The translations under genes and the position numbers were made by a program. Below the pieces are notes generated by a model. That model was not told where the DNA came from, did not search any database, and was given only the letters and a program-made list of their open reading frames with translations. This document shows positions 8,817 to 17,897 of a DNA stretch of 64,000 nt, piece after piece; position 1 is the stretch's first letter, and the number at the start of each line of letters is the position of its first letter. This DNA is from Lactobacillus sp. CBA3606. Lineage in GTDB: Bacteria > Bacillota > Bacilli > Lactobacillales > Lactobacillaceae. The stretch covers positions 372,001 to 436,000 of the forward strand of contig NZ_CP027194.1 in the NCBI RefSeq assembly GCF_002970935.1. Reading direction: 5' to 3'.

Positions 8817-8879
8817 AGATCTAGTAGTGCATCGTAGGCACGATTGGTTAGAGGAATCTTTTGAATACTTTTTGTCGTT

Positions 8880-9614
8880 TTGGGCGTATCTAGCATCATA
8901 TCTTTTAGTCCATTGTTGTTTACCTTAGCTGTTATTCACTTATCAAACAGTCCGTATAAGTTAAATCGAACTGCTAACGATCCAATTGATGGTAATCTGA
9001 TTAAATTAAAGCCTGATGCTACTTATGCGGAATGGGAAAAGGCTTTAGTCTTGAAGCACGGTAAGTACGAAGTTGACAAGAGTAACCAGCGGACTAATAG
9101 CTATCCTGCTGACAAAGCATTTTATGATGAAATGTCTGCATTCATTAGCGATAAACATATGCCAACCTTCAATAAGTTTCAAGAAATGAAGTATAATGAT
9201 GATAGAGATTGGCGTAATTTGCATCTTGACTATTTACGTCAGAATAAGCTTAACAATCATTTAGAGTTACAATTACCTAATTTAAATAATTTGGATTTAC
9301 CAATTGCCAAGTTCACTAAGTATTTGTTCAATCCTGGCAGTGAGGTTGGATGGCCTAAGGGTCAGTTAATTACTAATAAGCTTGGAATTGGAACGAACAA
9401 TTATCAAGAACTACGAAAGATTATTTTAGATGCTGCCGTGAAGTATCCAGCGATATCCAAAGGTGACTTGGGGCACGGTGAACGTTATCAACAAAATATC
9501 ATTGTTTATGATAAGGATAACCATGCAACCAATATGTTAGTTGCGTGGATTGATGATCATGGTTCTACACGGATGACAACTACTTTTATCGAGGAGGCTA
9601 AGGATGGAAATTAA
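8880..9614 (+). pseudogene. Truncated phage minor head (MuF-like) protein with C-terminal DUF6883-like domain
   Basis: The frame opens at a TTG beside the insertion element, with a TGA in frame at 8862. It recovers phage-like sequence from about residue 30 (NDPIDGNLIKLKPDATYAEW). It appears to be the 3' part of a head morphogenesis gene whose 5' part is gone. The last 100 residues (IAKFTKYLFNPGSEVGW, a GERYQQNIIVYDK strand, LVAWIDDHGSTRMTTTFI) fit the DUF6883 fold found at the ends of phage MuF proteins and polymorphic toxins. It overlaps the next gene by 11 bases. The domain name is from pattern recognition, not a search. Confidence 0.55.
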
Positions 9615-9786
9615 AGAGTTTGATGATGTTGTGTTGAAAGATGGACGTACAGCGGGAATCGTTGAAGTTCTCGATAGTACGCACTTCTTAGCTGATGTTG
9701 GCGATGGACCGAGTGACTGGGAAAATATTGCAATTGAATTAAAAGATATTGAACGAGTTTACAATCGTCCAAGTGATTTCAAGTAG
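9604..9786 (+). CDS. DUF4926-like small protein, possible immunity partner
   Basis: 60 residues, acidic, starting MEIKEFDDVVLKDGRTAGIV and containing EVLDSTHFLADVGD. The pattern (x-D-V-V-L, glycine, then strand-rich segments ending with a DIERV helix) resembles DUF4926, a family often placed beside toxin-like genes. The ATG lies inside the end of the upstream frame (11-base overlap), with a GAGGAGG ribosome site, so the two are translationally coupled. This arrangement suggests a toxin-immunity pair on a prophage head gene; the activity is inference. Confidence 0.5.
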   Translation: MEIKEFDDVVLKDGRTAGIVEVLDSTHFLADVGDGPSDWENIAIELKDIERVYNRPSDFK

Positions 9787-9988
9787 AGCTATCGGCAATT
9801 ATATTACTGATGGCTTTTTAATTTGACCTGAGCATGTCACTAAACTACTCAAACTAAATAGCATGCGTGGGTCTGATAAGGATGCCACGATCAATTTAGC
9901 ACAATTTGTGGGGCCTTCGGGCAATGCACGGGGTGCTTTTTTTGTGGGCTGATTTATCAGGAATGCGTGGGTATGGAGGAACTTAATT
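9787..9988 (+). other. Phage intergenic remnant with weak terminator
   Basis: No gene is visible. GCATGCGTGGGT (about 9861) and GAATGCGTGGGT (about 9961) are near-direct repeats, and GCACGGGGTGC followed by a run of T (about 9936-9952) looks like a small phage terminator before the scaffold gene. Confidence 0.4.
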
Positions 9989-10659
9989 ATGAAAAAACTA
10001 CTGAAACTAAAGATGAATTTACAAATGTTTGCCGAAGGTGGCGATGAAGCCAGTGGTGATGGTGCTAACGCTGCTGATGTTGTGGCCGATAATGGTAATG
10101 TTGATTAAAATGATAGCAAGGACGGCGACGCTAAGGATGGTAAGCCAGTTACGCCATTTAAATCGTTTGCCAACGAGAAAGAATGGCAGTCGAGTGTTGA
10201 TAAGCTAATCCAAACAGCTATTAAAACACATGACGAAAAGCCAGCCAGCACAGCTGAACAGAAAAAGGACTATACAAAATGTCAGACCTCGAAAAAGCTC
10301 AGTATGACCGTGATAATTTTCAGACTAAGCTAGCCGAAGCAGAACGTCACGGCAAGATTATTGAAAATCGGGCTAAAATGACTGAACAGCTCGGCGCTGA
10401 TGACTTGCCTACTGGTTTTATTGCTATGTTTGGTGAAAGAACACTTGCTGATGATGGGGTTGAAGAAGCCTATAAAGCTATCAAAGAGGTATTTAGGGAT
10501 AATTTGCAAAAGGCAATTGACAAACGAATCTCGGTCTCGGCGACAACCTCGCCTACTGACACTAGTGATGCTAAAAAGTCAGAAGGAGCCACAGTAGCTG
10601 AACAATTGAATGGTTCACAACAAGGTAGTTCGTCCAGCTTATGGGTTCCTTTAGCATAA
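9989..10659 (+). pseudogene. Broken phage capsid scaffold protein gene
   Basis: It starts with a good ribosome site (GGAGG) and MKKLLKLKMNLQMFAEGG; NLQMFA is the usual start of Siphoviridae scaffold proteins. The frame stops at a TAA ending at 10108 (NGNVD*), continues in the same frame as acidic NDSKDGDAKDGKPVTPF, and then shifts frame between about 10255 and 10278. The remaining frame (SDLEKAQYDRDNFQTKLAEAERHGKI, coiled coil, to LWVPLA) ends at 10659. One stop plus one frameshift means no functional scaffold is made. Confidence 0.8.
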
Positions 10660-10921
10660 TCAATAAAACGAGGCCGAGACCACTAACGACTAACATTCTT
10701 TTTCCTCCAAATTATCTTGGCTCTATCAGGCCCAGGCGCTTTTTAGATAGCACTGGTAATTGAGATACTGTCGTACTTCTCTTCACCAATACAATTGGTA
10801 TTAAATATGAAGCTGTCGTCACTTGTTTCAAGCGGCAAGTGGTGAACCAATGCAAAAAAAAACCAGCACCGCCTAAAGCCGTTGGTTCGGCAAATTAGGT
10901 GATACTGATTCGTATAAAAAC
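10660..10921. other. Prophage-end debris without genes
   Basis: About 260 bases between the scaffold remnant and the CsbD-like gene. No open frame with a start and ribosome site is visible on either strand. A CACTTG...CAAGTGG palindrome (about 10818-10843) and a run of nine A are the only structures. It is probably degraded phage sequence joining back to core chromosome. Confidence 0.4.
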
Positions 10922-11137
10922 TTATTTATCGGACTGATTTAATTTTTCTTTGGCACCATCTACGGCACCTTTGACTGAGTCTTTGGCATCCGCTAACTTT
11001 TCTTTCGCTTTGCCAATTAACCCTTCTGTTTTACCCTCAGTTTCGCGGGCTTTATCACCGGTAACTTTACCCTCAACCTCTTTAGCCTTACCACTAACCT
11101 TATCTTTAGTGCTATCGATCTTTTCATCTAAACTCAT
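10922..11137 (-). CDS. CsbD-like stress protein
   Basis: 71 residues, highly charged and low in complexity: MSLDEKIDSTKDKVSGKAKE followed by repeats of the type (D/E)GKxxGDKxRExEGK and AKEKLADAKDSVKGA. This is the CsbD family, small helical proteins often induced by general stress or phosphate limitation; the molecular role is unknown. I used the ATG at 11137 because GGGAGG lies just upstream. It stands alone, facing away from the phage remnant. Confidence 0.87.
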   Translation of the reverse strand: MSLDEKIDSTKDKVSGKAKEVEGKVTGDKARETEGKTEGLIGKAKEKLADAKDSVKGAVDGAKEKLNQSDK

Positions 11138-11266
11138 CAGATAACCTCCCTTAATCATAAGAATTGTTATCATTATGCCGTAGCGTTTAAAGAATGGCCA
11201 ATAATATGCTCACGCTTATCAAAACGATAATAAATGCTTGAAAAACAAATGCTTCGATTCGATGAG

Positions 11267-12706
11267 TTACAGATTCAAATCGGTTTGATAATTTAAGGGT
11301 GACAGGTCCGTGCTAATGGTAATCAAGTCGGCCGCCAGTTGTTGCATGGCCGTTAAAGCTAAGGTCGCCGCAGTCGCATTGGCTTGATCAAGCGCGGCTG
11401 GCAAAGCCGTTGCTGATAAGGTTTTAAGGGTGGCATCCGTGGTTATTAGATGATGACCAAGCTGAATCGCTAAGTCCTGTTGCACGGCTTGCAATTTGGG
11501 ATGCAGGTCATGATAATGAGCATCGACTAAGACACCAACGTGTTTAAAAATCCAATAGGCGGACTGAGGATCAAACTTTTCAGTCGCTAATTGATAGGCA
11601 GCTGGAGTGGTGTCTGCGCCCGCATAAAAAGGCACGTAGACGCTTTCAGCGGCGACACCCATCGCTAACCAGTGAATCCCACTAATTGCAGTGGGATAGT
11701 CTGGCCGAATTTGCAAGACGTGAGATTCCTGAGTTTTGGCTAGACTGATTGGTCGATAGCGGTGCTTATCGGCATCAGTGCCACCACCAACGGGGTCAAA
11801 GGGAGTACCTTCATAGTGTGAAGCTAAGAAGTGTTGTGCCTCGTCAATATGAATCAAGCGGTTCGCACGTTGAATAAAAGGTAAGTTGAATGATTCAGGT
11901 GTTTGGTCGATTTCGGGACTAAAGTAACGCTGCCCATCCCAAACGCGAGGGGTATTGTAGTGTTGGTCTGAAACGTCAGCAGTCCCAAAGACTTCCCGGA
12001 AGTTCAGGCCGTTAGTCATTGAGGCTAATTGATGGTCTACGACGAAATCGCGAATCCCTTTTGCATATAAGAAATTCTCGTGGTCAGCTAAATCAATTTC
12101 TTGAATAGCTAACTGGTTAGCAACGACTGCATAGGCGTCGTCAGGAATCCGTTGTGCCACCCAATAGTGGCCGGCACCGGTTTCCATGTACCAGACTTCT
12201 TCGGCATCGCTAAAGAGAATGCCATTAGTCTCATAAGTTCCAGCAGTTTCAATAATGTGACCGAGGCGTTCTACTCCGGCCCGTGCTGAGTGAATGTAAG
12301 GTAATGTTACGGTAACCATCGCTTCTTCACCAATGCCATTTTGCACGTATGGATCAGCGGCGAGAACGCGTGTATTACAATAAGCACTCTCAGTGGCACT
12401 CATAGCGACGCCGTATTCATTAATGCCGTCTTCTTCAAATAACCCAAACTTCGGGGTCCATTCGGGGGTAGCGGTATATTTAGCGCGGATTTTGGGCAAA
12501 GTCAGCTCAAACGGATGCGCAACATCCGCTGATTTAAATGTTGGGGCAGTGGTAAATTCGGCATGCGCATGAACGACAAGCTTTTTCGCCCAAGCGGCCC
12601 GTGAATCTTCATTGCGGCCAATCATGGTTGAGCCATCCGCCGTGGCATTTTTACCGACTAGGATACTGGTACAAGCGGAATAAGGATTAAACTGATGGGT
12701 CAGCAT
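11267..12706 (-). CDS. pepD: C69-family dipeptidase
   Basis: Cytoplasmic dipeptidase of 479 residues in the Ntn-hydrolase superfamily. The nucleophile region is SACTSILVGKNATADGSTMIGRNEDS near the N-terminus; processing at the Cys is usual for this family. EDGINEYGVAMSATES and the ETGAGHYWVAQRIPDD segment, around residues 90-185, match lactobacillar PepD. No signal peptide is visible. The ribosome site GAAGG lies before the ATG at 12706. It is monocistronic and divergent from the YitT-type gene. It probably feeds on peptides in milk or plant media. Confidence 0.92.
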   Translation of the reverse strand: MLTHQFNPYSACTSILVGKNATADGSTMIGRNEDSRAAWAKKLVVHAHAEFTTAPTFKSADVAHPFELTLPKIRAKYTATPEWTPKFGLFEEDGINEYGVAMSATESAYCNTRVLAADPYVQNGIGEEAMVTVTLPYIHSARAGVERLGHIIETAGTYETNGILFSDAEEVWYMETGAGHYWVAQRIPDDAYAVVANQLAIQEIDLADHENFLYAKGIRDFVVDHQLASMTNGLNFREVFGTADVSDQHYNTPRVWDGQRYFSPEIDQTPESFNLPFIQRANRLIHIDEAQHFLASHYEGTPFDPVGGGTDADKHRYRPISLAKTQESHVLQIRPDYPTAISGIHWLAMGVAAESVYVPFYAGADTTPAAYQLATEKFDPQSAYWIFKHVGVLVDAHYHDLHPKLQAVQQDLAIQLGHHLITTDATLKTLSATALPAALDQANATAATLALTAMQQLAADLITISTDLSPLNYQTDLNL

Positions 12707-12834
12707 AAGGGACCTTCTTTCTAAAAGTAAACCGACAAGAAAAATTTTCTAATCTAATTTTAGCATTTATATGAATAAATGGGGCTTTTTCGCTATAATA
12801 GCAAGTGAGAAAAATAGGAAAAGAAGGTTAGGGC

Positions 12835-13728
12835 ATGTCACATCTTTCAAATCCACGATTAGCCTTTCTTTGGCAACTAGTTGTCATGGTGGCTTCGGCG
12901 GTGGTTTCAGCATTTGCATTGAATGAATTTTTGATTCCGGCAAACACGTTTAGTGGTGGGGTTAATGGGATTGCTCAGCTTTTATATTCAGCCGGCAAGC
13001 CGCTGGGACTGCAAATTAACACCGGGTATTATATCCTGGTATTTAACGTCCCAATCGCCTTGTTAGGTTGGTTTAAGTTAGGTCATCGGTTTACGATTAT
13101 GAGCTTTGTAACGGCCTTTTTAACGTCGCTGGCCGCAGTTTTGATGCCGGTCACCAATATTGCCCATAATCCGTTACTGGGCGCTCTATTTGGCGGGATT
13201 TTGACCGGAGTCGGTATTGGCATAACGATGCGTTACGGTTTTTCGACGGGCGGTTTTGATATTATCGTCCTCGTATTAGAACGAGCAACAGGACGGACCG
13301 TTGGTAGCTTGATGTTCCTGATAAATTTTGCCATCATTCTATTGTCTGGCCTGTTGTTTAGTTGGGAAAATGCATTATTTACGATCATTTCGATTTATGC
13401 GGCGACAAGAATGGTGGATTTAATTCATACGCGCCATCAAAAGTTGACGGCGATTATTGTGACAACGAAGCCAGATGCAGTGGCACAAGCGATTCAAACG
13501 GCGATTCTACGGGGAGTTACGATGACTGATTCCAAAGGGGCGTATTCTGGGCAACCGAATGCGACGTTAATGGTTGTCTTAAATCGCTATGAATTATACG
13601 CATTACAGGCGTCAGTTAGTACCACTGATGCGCATGCGTTTATTAATATTTTAAATACAGTTGATACTAGCGGTTTATTTATGAATGAGCGGGAACAAGC
13701 AGAACAACGCCAACAGTTGCAAAATTAG
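12835..13728 (+). CDS. YitT-family membrane protein
   Basis: 297 residues with five to six membrane segments (DUF161 type; NEFLIPANTFSGGVNGIAQLL, then GFSTGGFDIIVLVLE). A cytoplasmic C-terminal DUF2179 domain begins near TAIIVTTKPDAVAQAI and contains ATLMVVLNRYEL. The function of the family is not established. AGAAGG precedes the ATG. TATAAT at 12794-12799 is a possible -10 box with a weak -35. It forms a divergent pair with pepD. Confidence 0.88.
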   Translation: MSHLSNPRLAFLWQLVVMVASAVVSAFALNEFLIPANTFSGGVNGIAQLLYSAGKPLGLQINTGYYILVFNVPIALLGWFKLGHRFTIMSFVTAFLTSLAAVLMPVTNIAHNPLLGALFGGILTGVGIGITMRYGFSTGGFDIIVLVLERATGRTVGSLMFLINFAIILLSGLLFSWENALFTIISIYAATRMVDLIHTRHQKLTAIIVTTKPDAVAQAIQTAILRGVTMTDSKGAYSGQPNATLMVVLNRYELYALQASVSTTDAHAFINILNTVDTSGLFMNEREQAEQRQQLQN

Positions 13729-13779
13729 AAAATTAAGGTATGATTAGATTTTATAAGATAATAATAGGAGTGTGACCAC

Positions 13780-13974
13780 ATGCCAATCGTACACATTGAT
13801 TTAATTGCCGGACGTTCACAATCACAACTTAAAGCACTGGTTAAGGACGTGACGACGGCCGTTAGTAAGAACACTGGCGCGCCGGCTGAACATATTCATG
13901 TCATTTTGAATGAAATGCAAAAGGACCGCTACAGTGTTGGCGGTGTTTTAAAAAGTGATGAAGCTGCCGAATAG
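13780..13974 (+). CDS. 4-oxalocrotonate tautomerase-like protein
   Basis: 64 residues beginning [13 protein letters not shown]. The Pro that becomes N-terminal after Met removal is the catalytic base of the tautomerase superfamily. The length is that of a single beta-alpha-beta subunit, and [16 protein letters not shown] is the conserved middle. The substrate in lactobacilli is unknown. A ribosome site (GGAG) and its own terminator suggest a separate unit from lysA. Confidence 0.9.
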   Translation: MPIVHIDLIAGRSQSQLKALVKDVTTAVSKNTGAPAEHIHVILNEMQKDRYSVGGVLKSDEAAE

Positions 13975-13989
13975 GCGGTGAATTGCTTG

Positions 13990-14019
13990 GACCGGCCGGG
14001 TTAAAGGGCCGGTTCTTTT
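13990..14019 (+). terminator. Terminator after the tautomerase gene
   Basis: ACCGGCC (13991-13997) pairs with GGCCGGT (14007-14013), followed by TCTTTT. It separates the tautomerase gene from lysA. Confidence 0.75.
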
Positions 14020-14060
14020 AGAATCGAGCCACGTGGTCTAATAAAAAGTGAGGTTAAATT

Positions 14061-15383
14061 GTGAATGAACAAATTACGCCAGCCGTTTTAAATACGGCAA
14101 AACATTTAACGGTCGGCGGGGTTGATACGCTGGCGCTAGCACAACAGTATCAAACCCCCCTCTATGTTTATGATACGGGGGCAATTCGGGCCGAAATTGC
14201 GGCGTTCAAACAAGTCTTTGAAGCCAATCAAGTCCATTATCAGATTAGTTATGCCAGTAAGGCCTTTGCAACGGTTGCGATGTACCAGTTGGCAGCGCAA
14301 GCTGGGATTCACTGTGATGTCGTGTCTGGCGGTGAATTATATACTGCCAAGCAAGCTGGTTTTCCGATGGCTAAGTTGTCATTTCATGGTAATAACAAGT
14401 CGATTGAAGAATTAACAATGGCATTGGATGCTGGTGTCGGTTGCATTATGGTTGATAATTTTTATGAATTGCAATTATTAGCACGGTTAACGGCCGAACG
14501 TGAACAGTTGACAACCATTATGTTACGGATTGCACCTGGAATTTCAGCGCATACCCATGAGTATATTTCGACCGGGCAAGCGGATTCTAAGTTTGGCTTT
14601 GACTTGCATAGTGGTCAAGCGGATACAGCAGTCAAACAAGCACAGGCTGCGCCATACTTAGATTTGGTCGGTATTCATTGTCATATTGGTTCCCAGATTT
14701 TTGAAGTCGATGGTTTTAAGCTGATCGTGGATAAGCTAGTGGCTGTATTTGCCCGCTGGCAGACCGAGTTAAACTTTTATCCTAAAATTATGAATGTTGG
14801 GGGTGGCTTCGGCGTCAAGTATACGTCAGCTGATCAACCCCTATTACCAACTGAATTCGTGGATGCAATCATTAAGGAGACCATCGCACAAACGCAAGCG
14901 CATGCGGTACCCATGTTAGAAATCTGGATTGAACCGGGGCGGTCATTGGTCGCAACGGCCGGGATGACGTTGTATACGTTGGGCGCCACTAAAGAAATTC
15001 CTGGAATTCGGAAATATTTGGCGGTTGATGGTGGGATGGGCGATAATATCCGACCGGCCTTGTATGAAGCAAAATATGAAGCTGTCTTGGCTAAGAACCC
15101 AACGTTACCAAGTGATGAGGTTGTCTCGATTGCCGGTAAGTATTGTGAATCTGGCGATATGTTGATTTGGAATCAGCAGTTGCCGGCTACACAGCCGGGT
15201 GACATTTTAGCCGTTTTAGATACGGGGGCCTACGGGTATTCAATGGCAAGTAACTATAACCGCAATCCACGGCCCGCCGTGGTCTTTTGTGAAGATGGTC
15301 ATAGCCAGCTGGTCGTTCAACGAGAGACGTATGCCGATTTGGTCCGGTTAGACGTGCCGTTGGTGACAAAGGTCAATAATTAA
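14061..15383 (+). CDS. lysA: Diaminopimelate decarboxylase LysA
   Basis: PLP fold-III decarboxylase that makes L-lysine from meso-diaminopimelate. The 440-residue product has the PLP Lys in QISYASKAFATVAM, the FHGNNKS segment, GIHCHIGSQI, the glycine loop NVGGGFGVKY, IEPGRSLVA and the second-subunit motif CESGDM. The start is GTG (14061) with a GTGAGG ribosome site. No other lysine gene is adjacent, so it is a stand-alone final step. Confidence 0.96.
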   Translation: MNEQITPAVLNTAKHLTVGGVDTLALAQQYQTPLYVYDTGAIRAEIAAFKQVFEANQVHYQISYASKAFATVAMYQLAAQAGIHCDVVSGGELYTAKQAGFPMAKLSFHGNNKSIEELTMALDAGVGCIMVDNFYELQLLARLTAEREQLTTIMLRIAPGISAHTHEYISTGQADSKFGFDLHSGQADTAVKQAQAAPYLDLVGIHCHIGSQIFEVDGFKLIVDKLVAVFARWQTELNFYPKIMNVGGGFGVKYTSADQPLLPTEFVDAIIKETIAQTQAHAVPMLEIWIEPGRSLVATAGMTLYTLGATKEIPGIRKYLAVDGGMGDNIRPALYEAKYEAVLAKNPTLPSDEVVSIAGKYCESGDMLIWNQQLPATQPGDILAVLDTGAYGYSMASNYNRNPRPAVVFCEDGHSQLVVQRETYADLVRLDVPLVTKVNN

Positions 15384-15605
15384 AAGCGTTTGATGTGCCA
15401 GTAGGTGAGTCAAGCAGGCCTTAACTGGCGATTTAGGGTAATTTTTTTGGCGTCCAATAACTCATTGCGGGTTAGGTTGGATGCCATTTTATTTGTGCAG
15501 ATTGAGAATCTTAATAAACCAATAAATTTAGGGGGTCGTGACTAGTTAATTTAAGCCGATAAGACTATATTATTAACTAGTTTATAGTGCTAGGAGTCTG
15601 ATCAT

Positions 15606-16379
15606 ATGGGGAAACGACAGCAAAGTTTGGTCGTCGGCTATCATTTAGCAGTCACAATATTAACCCTCTTGTCCGTTGGTAATGTTATTTTAATGACGTT
15701 TCACATTGGTGATTGGCAAGTGGAACGGGTGGTGGCTAATAGTTTATTGGCGGTCTTTGCAATTGACTACTTAGTTCGCTTTGTGACCGCTCATGATCGT
15801 AAAATGTTTTTGATTCATTCAGCGTTTGATCTGATTGGGATTATTCCGATGCATCCTATCTTTGCCTTGTTTCGCTTGGGTCGGTTGGCACGGATGATTC
15901 AGTATCACCATCTTTTTTGGCGTTTAGGCCTAGACGGCAAGTGGTCACATGATTTTCATCGTTTTGTTTATAGCACCGGTTTTATTTATCTATTTTCAAT
16001 TAGTATTGCCATCATTGTGCTAAGTGCGCTGTTATTTTCGGTTTTTGAACATCAAAGCTTATCGAATTCCCTGTGGTGGGCGATTACTACCGCGACAACG
16101 GTCGGTTATGGCGATGAGACACCGCATACGCCCGTTGGTAAAATTATTGCCGCCGCGCTAATGTTCGGTGGAATTGGGTTTATTGGGTTGCTAACTAGTA
16201 CGATTACGGACTTCTTCACGACTCAGACTAGTGAGAACGACAGGCTAAAGCCGGCTGATAGTCAAGCGGATATTCAGTTATTATTAGCTAAAATCGAGAC
16301 TTTAACTCAAAAAGTAGATGCGTTACAGACCGAGGTTAAACGCAGTGAAAGGCGGCAGCGGTCTAAAAATCAGCACTGA
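15606..16379 (+). CDS. Voltage-gated-type potassium channel
   Basis: 257 residues with an S1-S4-like N-terminal membrane region (VVANSLLAVFAIDYLVRFV, then arginine-spaced FRLGRLARMIQYHHLF resembling an S4). The pore helix and selectivity filter TTVGYGDETP lie at about 163-172. A charged C-terminal coiled coil (LLLAKIETLTQKVDALQTEVK) probably drives tetramer assembly. It stands alone. The weak S4 charge makes true voltage gating uncertain; K+ selectivity is secure from the filter. Confidence 0.92.
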   Translation: MGKRQQSLVVGYHLAVTILTLLSVGNVILMTFHIGDWQVERVVANSLLAVFAIDYLVRFVTAHDRKMFLIHSAFDLIGIIPMHPIFALFRLGRLARMIQYHHLFWRLGLDGKWSHDFHRFVYSTGFIYLFSISIAIIVLSALLFSVFEHQSLSNSLWWAITTATTVGYGDETPHTPVGKIIAAALMFGGIGFIGLLTSTITDFFTTQTSENDRLKPADSQADIQLLLAKIETLTQKVDALQTEVKRSERRQRSKNQH

Positions 16380-16386
16380 ATTGAAA

Positions 16387-16416
16387 GGCATTTGGGATTA
16401 GCCCAAATGTCTTTTT
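16387..16416 (+). terminator. Terminator after the K+ channel gene
   Basis: GGCATTTGGG pairs with CCCAAATGTC around ATTAG, followed by five T. Confidence 0.85.
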
Positions 16417-16558
16417 GACGATAACCACTTTGATCACACAACTGCACGCGAATATTAATAAGCTTTCCAAATAAAACACTAAGTTTTTCATTCACGATTA
16501 ACTGCGCTAAATTAGACTTATTCACTGTAACTAAGCTGACTTGGAGGGGCGGTTTTTC

Positions 16559-16894
16559 GTGGAAAAAAAGCAACCAGAATTCGACTGGTTAAATCGAATT
16601 AATTGGCGCATGCTGGGGGTACTAATTGCGAGCTTGGTATTAGTTGTAGGTAGCAAGACGCAAGTCGTTCAAGCCCACCAATCCGAACCAACGATGGTGC
16701 AGACAGCGTCTAAAAGTAGGTATCAGGTTAAACATCCAGAAGTGATTGATAGCCGCAGTGGTGCATTGTTGGTAGTAGCAACTAATGGAAATGATAGTAC
16801 AACTAAAGTGAATGAAATCAGTATTGCTTTTTTAATTGCAGTATTGGTGATTGGCGGCTCCTGTTGGTATCGAGCGCGCCATTATGAGAAATGA
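16559..16894 (+). CDS. Small membrane protein of unknown function
   Basis: About 111 residues. I chose the GTG at 16559 because GGAGGGG lies at its ribosome-site distance. A charged N-terminus (MEKKQPEFDWLNRINWR) is followed by a membrane segment (MLGVLIASLVLVVG), a Ser/Thr/Gln-rich external stretch of about 45 residues, and a second segment (IAFLIAVLVIGGSCWYRARHYEK). The layout of N-terminal anchor or signal, short linker and C-terminal anchor resembles a small surface-exposed protein. No family is recognised. Confidence 0.65.
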   Translation: MEKKQPEFDWLNRINWRMLGVLIASLVLVVGSKTQVVQAHQSEPTMVQTASKSRYQVKHPEVIDSRSGALLVVATNGNDSTTKVNEISIAFLIAVLVIGGSCWYRARHYEK

Positions 16895-16904
16895 GTGTCA
16901 TAAA

Positions 16905-16932
16905 AAAACCGCCAGCTTGCCATGGCGGTTTT
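16905..16932. terminator. Bidirectional terminator
   Basis: AAAACCGCCA and TGGCGGTTTT form a 10-base stem between two convergent genes, with A and T runs on either side serving each strand. Confidence 0.9.
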
Positions 16933-16941
16933 AGTTTGGCC

Positions 16942-17751
16942 CTATTCAGCTAATTTAAAATAATCTTGTAAATAGCGCGCTACGCCATTTTGATCATTAT
17001 CATAGGCAGTCACGTCATCAGCGGTTGCCTTGATACTAGCAGTACCGTTACGCATGGCGACGCCGAGGCCGGCATATTGCAACATCTCTAAATCATTATG
17101 TTCATCGCCAAAGGCAATAATGTTTTGGCGTGGAATATGAAACTGGTCGGCTAAGTAAGCGACGCCCTTGGCCTTATGCACGCCTTTTGACGTAATTTCC
17201 AAAATGGCATTTGGCCCACCCCAAACGCCAACATCGACGAAATCACCAAAGTGGTCATTAATCCAAGCAATAATGGTTGATCGTTGGGCCGGCTTTACGA
17301 GTAAGACCAGTGAGTTAGGATTCCGGGTTAAATTGGCCGGTGTAATTGGTAAGCTTTTAGCAATTTCAGGGAAAAATTGACCTGCAATTAGGTCTTGTCC
17401 GGCCGTTAAGGTACTGTTTTTGTTTTCAGCAATGATTTGATTAATCCCCAATTGTTCACGGTGTTGCACCAAAGCGAAGACAATCGCTTTATTAACCGTG
17501 AATTGATATTCCGAATCCCATCGCTGGTGGGGTAAATGTCCCAATGAACCATTAAAATTAATCATAGGACTGGTTAGTTGGAGCTCATCATAAATCAATT
17601 GCGAGCCTTGATAAGAACGACCGGTAATAATACTAACTAAGTGGCCGGCCGTTTGCAGGCGTTGCATGATTTGGATGGTGGGTAAGTTTAATTTAGAACT
17701 GGCATTCAACGTGGTGCCGTCTAAATCTAATGCAATCAATTTTCGTTCCAT
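16942..17751 (-). CDS. HAD-superfamily Cof-type phosphatase
   Basis: 269-residue class IIB HAD phosphatase. The nucleophile motif is LIALDLDGTTLNASSKL, motif II is SIITGRSYQG, and motifs III/IV are KAKGVAYLADQF and IAFGDEHNDLEMLQYAG. The inserted cap lies between about residues 80 and 190. Such enzymes dephosphorylate sugar phosphates, PLP or flavin mononucleotide; the substrate cannot be told from sequence. It is monocistronic, ending at the shared terminator. Confidence 0.9.
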   Translation of the reverse strand: MERKLIALDLDGTTLNASSKLNLPTIQIMQRLQTAGHLVSIITGRSYQGSQLIYDELQLTSPMINFNGSLGHLPHQRWDSEYQFTVNKAIVFALVQHREQLGINQIIAENKNSTLTAGQDLIAGQFFPEIAKSLPITPANLTRNPNSLVLLVKPAQRSTIIAWINDHFGDFVDVGVWGGPNAILEITSKGVHKAKGVAYLADQFHIPRQNIIAFGDEHNDLEMLQYAGLGVAMRNGTASIKATADDVTAYDNDQNGVARYLQDYFKLAE

Positions 17752-17897
17752 TAAAAAAACACCTCAATTATCAGAAATACGCTTAGTCTTTTCAATTTAG
17801 CATATTTTCTGAAAGAATGCGAATGTGGATCAGCGAGGGCGGTTCGAAGTGTGGTAATCTATTCTATGATCATGTTTTGAATTAGGAGGACTGACGG

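Larger units (their letters stand above)
6795..8818. mobile_element. IS200/IS605-family element with divergent tnpA and tnpB
   Basis: tnpA (minus) and tnpB (plus) diverge from a shared 98-base gap, as in IS605. The tnpA side ends in an imperfect palindrome: CACCTGAT/ATCAGGTG (6811-6830) inside GGGCA/TGCCC (6801-6841). The tnpB side ends with a hairpin around CCGACTTTAGTCGG (8787-8806), a form common in the right ends of this family. Such elements make no target duplication, so exact ends are uncertain by about 10 bases. Both genes look intact, so the element may be active. Its right flank is prophage remnant. Confidence 0.85.

Noticed and set aside
8640-8880. Hairpins after tnpB considered as a CRISPR array
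   Set aside because: There are no regularly spaced direct repeats; the stems are different and fit an IS605 right end.
17800-17815. TATTTTCTGAAAGAA as a CodY box between the HAD and RsmF genes
   Set aside because: It matches only 11 of 15 consensus positions, and I cannot confirm that the organism has CodY.
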